A DNA stretch of 64,000 nucleotides from Rhizophagus clarus (Eukaryota > Glomeromycota > Glomeromycetes > Glomerales > Glomeraceae), in NCBI GenBank assembly GCA_015698045.1, contig BLAL01000017.1, forward strand, positions 654,991 through 718,990. The letters run 5' to 3'. Positions 45,038 to 56,615 of this stretch are shown piece after piece; within the stretch, counting starts at the first letter, position 1; the number at the start of each line of letters is the position of its first letter. The notes under the pieces are model-generated. The model was not told the DNA's origin. It worked only from the letters and a program-made list of their open reading frames with translations, and did no database searches. The position numbers were made by a program, and so were the translations under genes.

Positions 45038-46080
45038 ATGTTTAGACTACAATATGTCAAATTATCTTGTGAAGAAATTTCTGCATTTAATACTATTATA
45101 AATCTTATTAAAAAATATGATTGTATTAAATATTTTCAAATAAGTGAATCTTCAATATTTTATGAAAGAGAAAGTGGTTTAATTAACTCTTTGTCTAAAA
45201 AAAAGAAGAAATTACTTGTTGAAATAGAAGTAATAAACGAAAATGTTGGTAAAGACAAAGTTGAAAAAGTTTATAATGAAAATAATAAACGTAAAATAGA
45301 TGCAAGCGACAAATGTAATATAAGCTATAAACGAAATAAAACTAACAAAAATAGCGAAGGCGAAGAGATAGAGAAAAATGGGGTTGAAAAGGAAATTTGT
45401 AATAACGAGATGAAGTTAATGTTGAAAAAATAAGCAAAAATGGTGATGAAGACGTTCTTTTTGACGGTGAAGAAATATCAAATAATGTGGAACATACTGG
45501 GAAATCCAATGACATTAGTGTAGACGTTGACGTTGAAGAAGTATCAAATAATGTGGAACATGTTGGAAATTCCAATGAATTAAGAAAAAACATGATTGAA
45601 AATTCCAATGACGTTATTGTAGACGTTGACGTTGAAGAAGTATCAAATAATGTGGAACATGTTGGAAATTCCAATGAATTAAAAAAAATGTGATTGAAAA
45701 TTCCAATGACGTTTGTGAAGACGTTGATGCTGAAGAAGTATCAAATAATGTGGAACATACTGAAAATTCCAATGAATTAAGAAAAAACGTGATTGAAAAT
45801 TCCAATGACGTTATTGTAGATGTTGACATTGAAGAAGTATCAAATAATGTGGAACATACTGGAAATTCCAATGAATTAAGAAAAAACGTGATTGAAAATT
45901 CCAATGACGTTTGTGTAGACGTTGATGTTGGTGAAATAACAAATAACTTGGATAATGTAATATTCAATAACAATTTCATGGATATTGATACGGTACCTAG
46001 GGTTGGTAAAAATCCTTATTTCGGACCTAAAGACTCAGTCCTAAGACTGAGTCTGCAGATCTTTAAGTTCAATTTTTTGG
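45038..46080 (+). pseudogene. Unrecognised protein with a 33-residue tandem repeat, frameshifted
   Basis: An ATG at 45,038 opens a frame beginning MFRLQYVKLSCEEISAFNTI with basic and acidic clusters. The frame is lost near 45,420, and the repeat region continues in another frame (ISKNGDEDVLFDGEEISN). It then shifts again at an A run near 45,682. The repeat unit reads NSNDVIVDVDVEEVSNNVEH followed by TGNSNELRKNVIE. The last frame ends at 46,083. No family recognised. The protein is very acidic in the repeats, suggesting a disordered region. It lies directly upstream of a hAT-type transposase fragment but no link is shown. Confidence 0.4.
45490..45950 (+). repeat. 99-bp coding minisatellite, about four and a half copies
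   Basis: GATTGAAAATTCCAATGACG recurs at about 45,593, 45,691, 45,790 and 45,889. Spacing is 99 bp except for one 98-bp interval caused by a missing A. Each unit encodes 33 residues. Confidence 0.85.
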
Positions 46081-46184
46081 ACTAATAAGGAGTTAGTCTT
46101 AAATGAGTCCTAACCAATAAAAAGGGTTTTTACATTTGGTATATATATTACACGGTTTTAATTTTTGTTGTACAAACTTACACA

Positions 46185-46860
46185 ATGAGTTTAGATGACG
46201 TGTTCAATTTTGTTGACTTGGAGAGTGATGACATTTTGGATAACATATTACATACTGAAGAAAGTTCTCGAAAAACTTCACCTCTATGGAATTATGTAGA
46301 TTGCAAAAGCCCAGCTCACCCGGGAGTACCTGTATGCAAAAGGTGCAATTACGTATTTTCTATTAAGTCAAGTAATACTACTATTGAACGGCATCTTTTA
46401 AATAAGCACAACATAATAATCCCAAAGGTCAGAAAGCAAACAACATTAAATTTCAAATGTACAGACCCTTGGCCTACAAAAGAAAAATTGGTGCGAGACA
46501 AAGCAGTTGTTATTTGGATTATTGATAACCAACAACCTTTTAGTGTTGTAGAAAATGAAAAATTTATTGAAATGATGCATATTTTCGATCCTCGTTACAA
46601 AATTCCTGATCGACATCAAATAAAAGAAATGATTATTGATGAATTTAATGAACGTCATTCTAATATTGGCTATGATTTACAAAAAATATCCAGCAAAGTT
46701 TCCTTCACTGCTGATATGTGGACATCAACTATAAGTAGCGAAGCATACCTTGGCCTAACAATTCACTATATTGACCAAAATTGGGTTCTTCAACGTTTTT
46801 TACTTGATATTATTCCTTTTAAAGTTCGTTATACAGGAATCACTTTGCTGAAATCTTCAA
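46185..46860 (+). pseudogene. hAT-type transposase N-terminus with BED zinc finger, truncated
   Basis: ATG at 46,185. A BED-type finger reads VPVCKRCNYVFSIKSSNTTI then ERHLLNKH (C-x2-C...H-x4-H). This is followed by the usual DNA-binding linker (KAVVIWIIDNQQPFSVVENE; MMHIFDPRYKIPDRHQIKEM) and the start of the RNase H-like core, VSFTADMWTSTISSEAYLGL, which holds the first catalytic Asp. Similarity ends near 46,850, where GATATC-rich foldback DNA begins. The remaining two thirds, including the later catalytic residues and dimerisation region, are absent. It cannot be active. Confidence 0.8.
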
Positions 46861-47320
46861 ATCCGCCACAATATCTTAACGATACATTTTCAACATCTTC
46901 ACGATAACATCACAATTTTTTTAAATGATATCGTGACGATATATTTATGATAATCTTAACGATACCTTTTCAACATCCTCGCAATATTTGAAATTTGATA
47001 TCATTCTGATATCATTCTGATATTATATCGATTTATAGTCTCGATGTTGTGATGATGTTGAAATGGAAATTGTGATGTTATCATGAAGATGTTGAAAATG
47101 TATCGTTAAGATTATCATAAATATATCGTCACGATATCATTTAATATATTGTCACGATATCATTTAAAAATTAATATTATCGTGAAGTTGTTGAAAATGT
47201 ATCGTTAGGATATTATAATTATGTCGTTATGGTATCATTAAGATCGCTAAATATTTTATTGAAATATCGTGATGACATTTAAACTGTATCAGGATGATAA
47301 TGAAACGTAGTAGATACATT
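46860..47320. repeat. Foldback element rich in GATATC and AACGATAC
   Basis: AACGATACATTTTCAACATC (near 46,878) is matched in inverse by GATGTTGAAAATGTATCGTT near 47,090; AATGATATCGTGACGATATA is likewise matched near 47,140. This gives a long imperfect palindrome of about 290 bp. It abuts the truncated hAT transposase and may be what cut it. Confidence 0.65.
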
Positions 47321-47449
47321 CAATAAATTAAATCAATTTTAATTGGTTTAAATTAATTTGTTTATTAATTAATTAATATATATATATTTTTTATAATGCA
47401 ATTATGACAATTATGATGTTTTAATTGTTATTTAATTGTTAAATATTGC

Positions 47450-48210
47450 GAATTACGGTAATTAAAGGAAGAATATCCCTATCTCTGGATAGGATGACAT
47501 AAAATAACGTGACGATATCGGTTCAACACTAATATTATATTGAAACTTGTTAAAAATGTTGAATTAGAGTGTCTGGATTATGGCGCAAGCTCTGCGAAAT
47601 TAAAGTTACGATCGTACCTGATTAAATTAAGCCGAAACACTTGAACCTAAAAGAAACAGAAGAAACGTTATTATAACGTTCCTTACAAAAAAAAAGAAAA
47701 AGAAAAGAAAAAAAGAAAATTCATATAACATTTCTTACAAAAAAAAAAAAAAAAAAAAAAAAAAATATTAAGTTTCGCATCTCTCTCACCGGATGGTTAA
47801 CATAAAACAACGTGACGATATCGTTATGATACTAATATTATATTGAAACTTGTTAAAAATGTTGAATTGATGAACCTAAAAGAAACAGAAGAAACGTTAT
47901 TATAATGTTCCTTACAAAAAAAAAAAGAAAAGAAAAAAAGAAAATTCATATATTCTTACAAAAAAAAAAAAAATATTAAGTTTCGCATCTCTCTCACCGA
48001 ATGGTTAACATAAAACAACGTGACGATATCGTTATGACACTAATATTATCTTGAAACTTGTTTAAAATGTTGAATTGATAAGTTTCTGATTACGACGCAA
48101 GTTTCTGCGAAATTAAAGATACGGTTGTGCCTGGTAAATTACTTAGACATCTCTCTTTCCGAATGCTAATATAAAACAACGTGACGATATCATTATGACG
48201 CTAGAACAAT
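47450..48210. repeat. Tandem repeat of about 200 bp, three to four copies, with poly-A
   Basis: AACAACGTGACGATATCGTT and CTAATATTAT.TTGAAACTTGTT recur at about 47,500, 47,810, 48,015 and (partial) 48,177. A long poly-A tract lies at about 47,740-47,765. Non-coding. Confidence 0.7.
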
Positions 48211-48911
48211 CGCATTCCCAAGTATAAAAAAGAGGGGAAATAATACTATACCGAAACTTTCTTTGCGCACATTCCGAATTTCGTCCGAATTTCGTCGCAA
48301 ATATTATTATACACTACTATTAAAAAATTTTTCTTTTTTAAAAAAAAATAATAATAAATAGATAAATAAATAAAAAAATACATCCTGAATTTCTGTTATA
48401 TTGTTAAAAAATATTTCTAAACAATATTTGCACAGCAAGAGCTAAAATTTGTAAAACAATTAATATTATTATAAATAACTTTTTGTTTCGTACCTGTCAA
48501 GGTGTCGAATAAACTATTTTTCAATGTTGAGATTACGCCGGAATAAAAAATAGACGCGTATATGATTGTTAATATTATTAAGAAATATTTTAAATAGACT
48601 GACAATATTAAAATGTAAGTTATTACAGTAAAATGTAGAGAATGGAGTAGAAATAACCATCGTGCGAATGTTTTAACAAACAAACAATGATTTTGATTGG
48701 ATAATCAATACAAAGTCACGTTATCACGTGATAAGTAATGGACCGGTCACGATATCATAACGATATCAAAACGATATTGTTGCATTTATTTAATAAAAAA
48801 AAGATACTGTATCATTTTGATATTGTTAAAACAATAATGAATTTAATGAGTAAACGTAGTATAAACTTATATTTATATTGTAAATTTATTAACATAATAT
48901 TACTAATAAAG
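48211..48911. other. Gap before the Plavaka-like gene
   Basis: A hydrophobic 88-codon leftward frame lies at 48,417-48,683 but lacks other support. Otherwise nothing is seen. Confidence 0.35.
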
Positions 48912-51900
48912 CTATATAGCCGTAAAATAATAATTATTTTTTATCCACAAATCAATTTTCGTATCATAGACAAAGTGAACTTTCTGTACGTGGTCAATTA
49001 TTGATATCGGGAAGATTCTTCTCCAGCGAATGTCTTGGCTTGTCTGAATGCGAAAAAGAGGACATTTCAATACGTTGTGAATTCTGTTAATATTGTCAAA
49101 CCAATCAATTGTAATAAAGGCATAATATTTATCATCATTGCCTTTGTATTTGAAGATCCCTTTTATAATCGCATAACATTCACCACTGTCTTCCTCGTGT
49201 ATTGTTACGACGTCACCAATATGAAGATGTACTTTGGAAAAGACGCCATCGCTTTCTTCCATAGTGTATGTCGCCAATTCATACCAGCCCATTTGAGAAT
49301 ATATAAGAGCTGACTTTTGTCCAATGTTCATAAATGAAAGAAGCAGCTCAGATTTGAAATTTGGCAAATTTTTCATGATATTTTCACGATCCTGACGGGA
49401 CAAGCTCCTCTTTAAGATAATATTTGTAATAAAATCCACTGGAGATGAAATCGCTATATAAATAAAATTACGTTAATAATTGCGGAAATATTATTATTAT
49501 AAAATTGTAATACAAACCTTCTTCATTTTCTTCCAGTTCTTGTTCATTTGATACCTTGTCTTCAGTAATATACCAATTAGTCAATAAATTTCTAAAATTT
49601 GAGGACATAGTAGCGAAACCTCTACAAGGTTGTGATAATCTTTGATCTGCGCCTCTATCTACTAAATGACGAATTGCAAAGAGCATAGTATACCGCTTTA
49701 ACAAGTCTAGCTCGACATTCTTGCAATTTGTTCGTGGTACCATTGCTTTAAAGATCTGATGCACCATCTCTTTGATACCAACTTGAGTGTTTATAAGAGT
49801 ACCATAAGTCCTTGCATGCACCAGCAAGTGGATATTGATATGCAGGTTTGGTAAGTTAGCAAATTCAGGGAAAACCTAAAGCCACATTATTAAATAATAT
49901 TTTATATATTGATAAATAAAAAATAAAAAATTATATAAGAATTATGAATAATTGTACCTTTGGAAGAATTTTCATTTCTTCTTCAAGGCATTTTTGTAAT
50001 TCGTCATACGAATCTAATGTAAACTTGCTTTCAAAAACCATCCTCATTGTTTTTGCTACATATACCCAACAAGCAATTATTACATTTTTCGCCATGTTAA
50101 TGCGTGATTCTTGAATTCGTCGCAGAATGCTTCTGGATTCATTTTCCTTTAAGCTTGATGTTTCTAAAAAACTATTAAGTATAAAAGGCATTATCATAGC
50201 GAGCCTAAGATAGTCAGACATCATGAAACTAGCATTGTGACTAATTGGATTTGGCAAACGAGACCATTTTTTTGGTTTCTCAAAGTTCTTCCAGGCTTTG
50301 ATAAACTCGTCCTCTCCTTTTTGTGAAAATAATTCGCACCTGTGGAAATCAAAAAGCTTTATTAAAAGATTTTGTTCGTTACATATCTAGCTAAAGTTAA
50401 TTAAATTCAAAGATCATACGTTAATTTAAGAAGTCGTCCAATCTTCCCAGCAGTTGCATGATATACATCTTGAGGTGTCTGTAGATGCCTTTCTCTTAGC
50501 AGCCTATCCAAAATGCTAGGCCTTGTTCTTAGTCCAAACTCAGTACAAAGTCGTCTTTGCCTTGTGGTAGCAGGTTCGTTAAATATCTCTTTAAATTGAT
50601 CGTCAGTGATGTGATGATATCTTGATGTTGCTGGTACATCCTGAGAGAAGTTGGTAAGTGATTCTCGAGAGGCTGTACAAGTGCGGCAACCTTTATTGGC
50701 ATTATGTCGTAATACACCACACATGTCATTCCCTTGTGGTAAATCAGCAGTTACAACACCTAAACCGGCTATCACCCAAGCATCTTGGCCATTCACTTCC
50801 ATTAATTTTCCTTGTTCGAATTCTTTCATTTCAGAAATAAATGGCAACATGAATTCATTGAAATTACCACCGAAAAGAACAAACCTGAGAACAAAGTGAT
50901 TTTTGAGCAACTTTCTTTGACGGGCAGGCATATTTCCAAACTGCACATAAACACAACCTAACGAATGATAAACATTCCTAAATGTTCCAAAATCATCGTA
51001 GTATATGTCCAAAAACAGCTTATAAACCGGAATTGTTGGAGATGGTGGCTGCCTTATGGAATATATTCCGAAGGATGTTGATAAGAGAACGTTGCATCAC
51101 GAATGCGCCAGTGTGTATGATGTTTATAAAGTATTTCGGTAATTCGTAGTGTATCTGCAGCAACCTTTTCTGAAATTTGTGATGTTGTTATTGTCAAGAA
51201 TGGTTCATCTTGTAACCAAACTTCTCCGGAAAGAGAGCGATTTTGTCTTAATTCTCCCTTAAAAGTTCCAGGCAAGTCACTATAATCTAGAACTTTTTGG
51301 ATTCTCAGCCGATACTGTTGGTTCTCTTCATTTAATAATATCGCTCTCAATCTGCCAAGTTTTCGCTCATTGTCGTAATAGTAAACAAAATCGCCGCATT
51401 GGTATATCTCTATTATATACATATGAAAAAAGTGTTAGTCTCTTGTACTTTATTGCTTCGCCTCTCTACCATCAGCTTGCATTTAATAAATAATTACCCC
51501 CTGATATCATTAATTGTTTTTAACCGAAAAGAGGTGACTCTGCCCATAAGGTACCATGCCAGTACTCGGATTTTGTTTTTGAATCGACACCAGCACCAAA
51601 ATACATTTCCTTTAATAGTGATGGGTTGTTAAGAACATTCCAAATGATATCACTTATTGAAAGTTGATATGCCATCTTTGAATCCTTTAAAGTTGATAGT
51701 GTTTTTTTTGATGAAATTGAGATAGATTTTGCTGATATTGAGGGAAGAGGAAGACGCTCCCTCCATGCTCAAAATTTCCGAATATTCTTTACAATATGAT
51801 CTCTATTAAATTCTGGTCTCATGATAATGTCAACAAGATCTTCATATGCATTTGTTGAAATATTATGCTTATAAATCCAACAAAATAAGGCAGCAGTAGT

Positions 51901-52593
51901 TAAATTTTGAAAATATGAAGCAAAATCACCATCATAAGATGGTAACTTATCTTTAGCCAATGCTTCATCAACGAATAGCTTTTCTTCTGAGATATCAGAA
52001 TCATGTCGTTCTTCATTATCTGACGACATTGTTTCATATTCTTCATCACTTTCTAAGGACATTATATGATCGCTTTCTGTTTCATTCTCTGATGATGTTG
52101 AAATCATGTTGGTATCACCTTCTTCATTATTGCTTCGTTGTTCTAAATCATCATCATTATCATTTTGTTGTTCTAAATGATCATTATCGCTTCGTTGTTC
52201 TAAATGATCATTATTGCTTCGTTGTTCTAAATCATCACCATTATCGCTTCGCTGTTCTATATGATCATCATTGCTTCGTTGTTCTAAATCATCACCATTA
52301 TTGCTTCGCTATTCTATATGATCATCATCGCTTCGTTGTTCTAAATCATCACCATTATCGCTTCGCTGTTCTATATGATCATCATCGCTTCGTTGTTCTA
52401 AATCATCATCTCCGTCGCCATATTCATTATACTCTTCGCCGCTAATATTATCATCTTCAAAATCTTTTTGTACCATTTTTTCATTGTCATCATTATCCAA
52501 TAATAAAAATCTGTTGGGCAACCTTCTAAAATTATTACGGATACGAAAAGATAATGTAGCAATATTCGCTTTTCGAGGTTTATTTCGTAACAT
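48912..52593 (-). pseudogene. Plavaka/Tnp2-like (CACTA superfamily) transposase with BAH-like segments, multi-exon, at least two nonsense codons
   Basis: The ATG at 52,593 starts an acidic N-terminus with LEQRSDDDHIEQRS-type repeats. CAG to TAG occurs at 52,309 and CGA to TGA at 51,769 (the paralogue at 1-775 keeps CGA). Then come KEMYFGAGVDSKTKSEYWHG, an intron (51,410-51,524), a BAH-like segment (QCGDFVYYYDNERKLGRLRA), and the core: YYDDFGTFRNVYHSLGCVYV, CRTCTASRESLTNFSQD, FGLRTRPSILDRLLRERHLQ, TPQDVYHATAGKIGRLLKLT. Introns at 50,340-50,419, 49,876-49,957 and 49,454-49,517 all join in phase. A second BAH-like segment (HIGDVVTIHEEDSGECYAII) ends the gene. Plavaka enzymes are fungal DDE transposases; the family call rests on the core motifs. 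A frame problem remains near 51,030-51,060. No terminal repeats were found. Confidence 0.7.
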
Positions 52594-52689
52594 GGCTATG
52601 ATAATAATTATAATAAGGAATAATAAAATGAGTAAATTTAAAAAATGTCCATGCGCGTTTGTGTATTTAATTTATTAACTGCTTTTATA

Positions 52690-55346
52690 ATATTTTTAAT
52701 TGGAAATCATAGTATCGCGACCGCAGCACATAAACGGAAATTTTGGGTTAACAAATTTCTCATTAACGGAAATTTTGGGCAATGATCTGGTTACATGTAA
52801 AGAAATTTGTATGAAATCGTGACCGCAGGACATAAATGGAAATTTATAAACGGAAATTTATATTGAAATTTCGAGAAAAAAAAATTGTCAATGGTTACAT
52901 TAGTTCTTGGATCACAGTACATTAATGGAAATCTTGGGGAAAATGATCTAAAATTGACGTGTTAACAAGAGTTACATGCAAAGAAATTTTGTATGAATAT
53001 CGTGCGTGACTGCAGAACATAAACGGAAATTTAGATTACTAATTTCTTAAATTTTGGGAAAATCGACATGCAAAGAAATTTTGTATGAATATTGTGACCG
53101 CAGGACATAAACGGAAATTTGAATTGATCGGAAATTTTCTTAATGGCTACATTGGTTCTTTACTTACAATGCATTAACGAAGTTTTGAGGCAATGATCTG
53201 AAGAGTTGACTTCTTTAACGGTTATATGTAAAGGAATTTATATGAATATTGTGACCGCAGGACATAAGCGGAAATTTAGATCATCGAATTTTGGGATAAT
53301 TGATCGGAAAAAAAATTCGTTAATAGTTAGTTACATTAACTAATGAATTATATAATGAACAACATCGTAACTATAGAAATTTGGGTTAACAAAGCTCTTG
53401 AATTTAGGATTGATGTTTTAACGATTACATGTAAAGAAATTTATATAGGCTGCTGGACATAACGGAAATTGGTTAACAAAGCTTTTCTGAAAAATTGACA
53501 TTACATTTTAAGAATATCGTGATCGCAGCACATTTAGACAAGACAAATGATCAGAAAAAAATTGTTAGCAATTCGTGTTCCAGTTTATATGAAATTTTGA
53601 TTTTTATGATTTTAAATTATTACAATCAATTATTATGATAAAATCACTAGTTGTGAGCTTTACGGATATATACAATTATAAAATTACATAAGATTTATTT
53701 TTTTATTGAAATAAATTGAAAAGAAGGTGGATATAATATTAATGAGATATTAATTTCATATAATGGCAATATCAATTCTAACAAATAATTTTAAAGTGTT
53801 AAATATTTCAAATTATCACAAAATATTAAAGAATCAAATGATCATACTTTTTTCACCATCCGAGCCCAGTCTCCCATGGTCTTCGCTCAGTTGTTACAAG
53901 ACGGACATTTCCGTTTCTTTTTAATGTTGGTCTGGAAAAGATCGTTCGATCGGGTTTGTTCTTTTATTAGATCGTCTAGCGAGATCAATATCATATTATC
54001 TATATATGAAAGAAACTATTTGAATATTATCATACGTTATTTAATGAATTAATATACCAGGTATTTTTTTTTTATACCTGTTTCTTCTCTACTAGGTTTG
54101 GGAGAGGACATTTTCTTTCTATCTTTTTTTTATTAGAAATCTAAAAACTCTGATCTGAGATGTGGTATTTTTATATGTAACTGATAAGATATGGACAGTC
54201 AAACTTTAAAAAAAATATCAATTGAATTCTTTGGGAAAAACGCACAAAGTAAATTTTTTTATAATATTACGACTGTGATATCATGACTGCACTATATAAA
54301 AGGAAATTTGGGTCAACAACTTGAAAAGTTTTTTTTAAAACTTCATTACATAATTCCGAGATAGAGAACTAATGTAACAAATTCTGTCAATGCGCTGCAG
54401 ATAAAAATCAATGTAACCATTAACAATTTTTTTTCCTGATCAATTATTGATCTAAATTTCCATTTATTTATCGCGACCACGATATTCATGTCAAATTTTT
54501 CAGATCATTACCCTAGATTCCACCAATGTGCTGCAGATAAAGATCTTTTGCAGATAAAGAATCAACAGAACTGTTGACAAAATTTTTTTCCGATCAATTT
54601 TTTGATCTAAATTTCTGTTCATGTCCTGCGATCACCTTACATGTAACCGCAATTTTTCCATTTCCCAAAATTTCATCAATTTACTTTACATTGCACTAAT
54701 ATTGCACTGTTAAATATTTAATATAATATTTTTTCTATTAAGATTAAAAGAATAGTTAATAATTTATTATCAATCCTAATTATTAAAATAAATATATAAT
54801 ATATTAAACTTATGAAAAAATGTACTCTATTTAAGTATTAGGACAGCATAATATAGTATGTACAGTATAATTCTTCAACCCTGATTATGTAACCATTAAC
54901 AAATTTTTCTCCTGATCAATTATCCCAAAAATCCGTTTATGTCCTGCGATCACGATATTCACGTCAAATTTTTCAGATTACCCCTGAATTCTATCAATGC
55001 GCTGCAGATAAAAAATCAATGTAATCATTAACAATTTTTTTCCGGTCAATTATTGATCTAAATTTCTATTTATTTATTGCGACCACGATATTCATGCCAA
55101 ATTTTTCAGATCATTACCCTAGATTCCACAAATGTGCTGCAGATAAAGATCTTTTGCAGATAAAGAATCAACAGAACTGTTGACAAAATTTTTTTCTGAT
55201 CAATTTGTTGATCTAAATTTCTGTTCATGTTCTGCGATCACCTTACATGTAACCGCAATTTTTCCATTTCCCAAAATTTCATCAATTTACTGTATACATT
55301 GCACTAATATTGTACTGTTAAATATTTAATATAATATTTTTTCTAT
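52690..55346. repeat. Inverted satellite cluster next to the right arm
   Basis: Units with GACCGCAGGACATAAACGGAAATTT and TTACATGTAAAGAAATTT repeat in forward orientation at 52,700-53,580. Their complements (AAATTTCTGTTCATGTCCTGCGATCACC-like) repeat at 54,290-55,290. A block of about 210 bp at 54,530-54,742 is duplicated at 55,135-55,346. The right arm begins exactly after the second copy. The middle (53,590-54,290) is plain A+T-rich DNA. Confidence 0.7.
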
Positions 55347-55379
55347 TACTTTACAGAAACCTTAAGTTTTTGAACAATG

Positions 55380-56000
55380 CCGAATTGATATAATAACAAT
55401 GTTAAATTCATATCATTGCGATATCGATTTATTGAAACAATATCATTATGATGTCACCATAATATTGTTTCAATATTAACAAAAGATATCGTGAAAATAT
55501 TCGCTTGAAGAAACATCGAATCATTACCATTATGATATCGTTGCAATAACAATAATTTCAAAAAAGAAATGCAAAATAAATATTGGTATCGTATCAATAT
55601 TCACTCGTTGTATCGACAAGATATCGTAAAAATATTTGCTTGAAGAAATATCGAAGTGACATCGCTTTGATATGGTTACAATAAACGATAATTTTTCAAA
55701 AAAAAAAACGCAAATAAATGATATCGTACTAATATTGGTTCGGTATATCGAAAAGATATCGCAAAAATATTTATTTGAAGAATATCAAATCAACATCGGC
55801 TCGATATAGTTAAAACAACGATATTTTTTTAAAAAAAACGCGAAATAATGATGATATCGATACGATATAGTTAAAACAACGCAAAATAAAAATGGTATCG
55901 ATATGATATCGTCTTAATGTTGACTCGCTGTGTTGATGATATTGTCAAAATTACAAATAATCAAGCCAAAATCATCTTGATATTGATCAAATAACGATTC
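55380..56000. repeat. GATATC-rich degenerate tandem repeat, right arm
   Basis: Inverted counterpart of 11,450-12,060 with the same order of units and only scattered substitutions. Confidence 0.6.
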
Positions 56001-56615
56001 TAAAAAAACGCGAATTGGTAAATTCTCTTCGATTAGTTCAATAGTTCTTGTAATTAGTTATTTGGTAAATATTGCACAATTGTAATATAATGATCTAATA
56101 ATTGCTTAATATTACATATCTTGACAAGTAAAAACCGTTCTTTATTGAAAAAAAGAAATAGACGGACTTTTGTATATTCTTTGGTTTTCAATTGGAAAAT
56201 TTTCTTTTTTCACTTACTTATTCAAACAAAATATATACCGGCAGCTTCGTTGTTATAGTTAGATATACTTTTTAAAATTGAGGACACTCAACTATGTACT
56301 TTCATTGTTAAATTAAAAAAGCCTCCCTGATACGACACCTAAGTCCTTCCTGAGTTTCGTATTCTTGTTTGTTTTAACTTTGAAAAATCTCGCCTACGTC
56401 ATTCTTCTTTCGTTCCTACTCTCATGACTCAAAACTCACACTAAAGACTTTTTAAAGCAATATATTCTTACGGACAAGCAAAATCGCGACTTGGTTTTAG
56501 ACGTTACTTTGAAAAAAAAAAAAACGCGTAATTTTGAAGTGATCATCATGTGACTTTAATTACACAGATTTATGAAAACCGCAATAATTATGTGCATATA
56601 CACTAAAAATATTCT

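Noticed and set aside
45342..45979. Thr/Ser-rich minus-strand frames
   Set aside because: Antisense of the 99-bp coding repeat; the plus-strand frame has the more protein-like composition and an upstream ATG.
48417..48683. Hydrophobic 88-codon minus-strand frame
   Set aside because: Short, A+T-driven hydrophobic composition, no relative in the window and no supporting signals.
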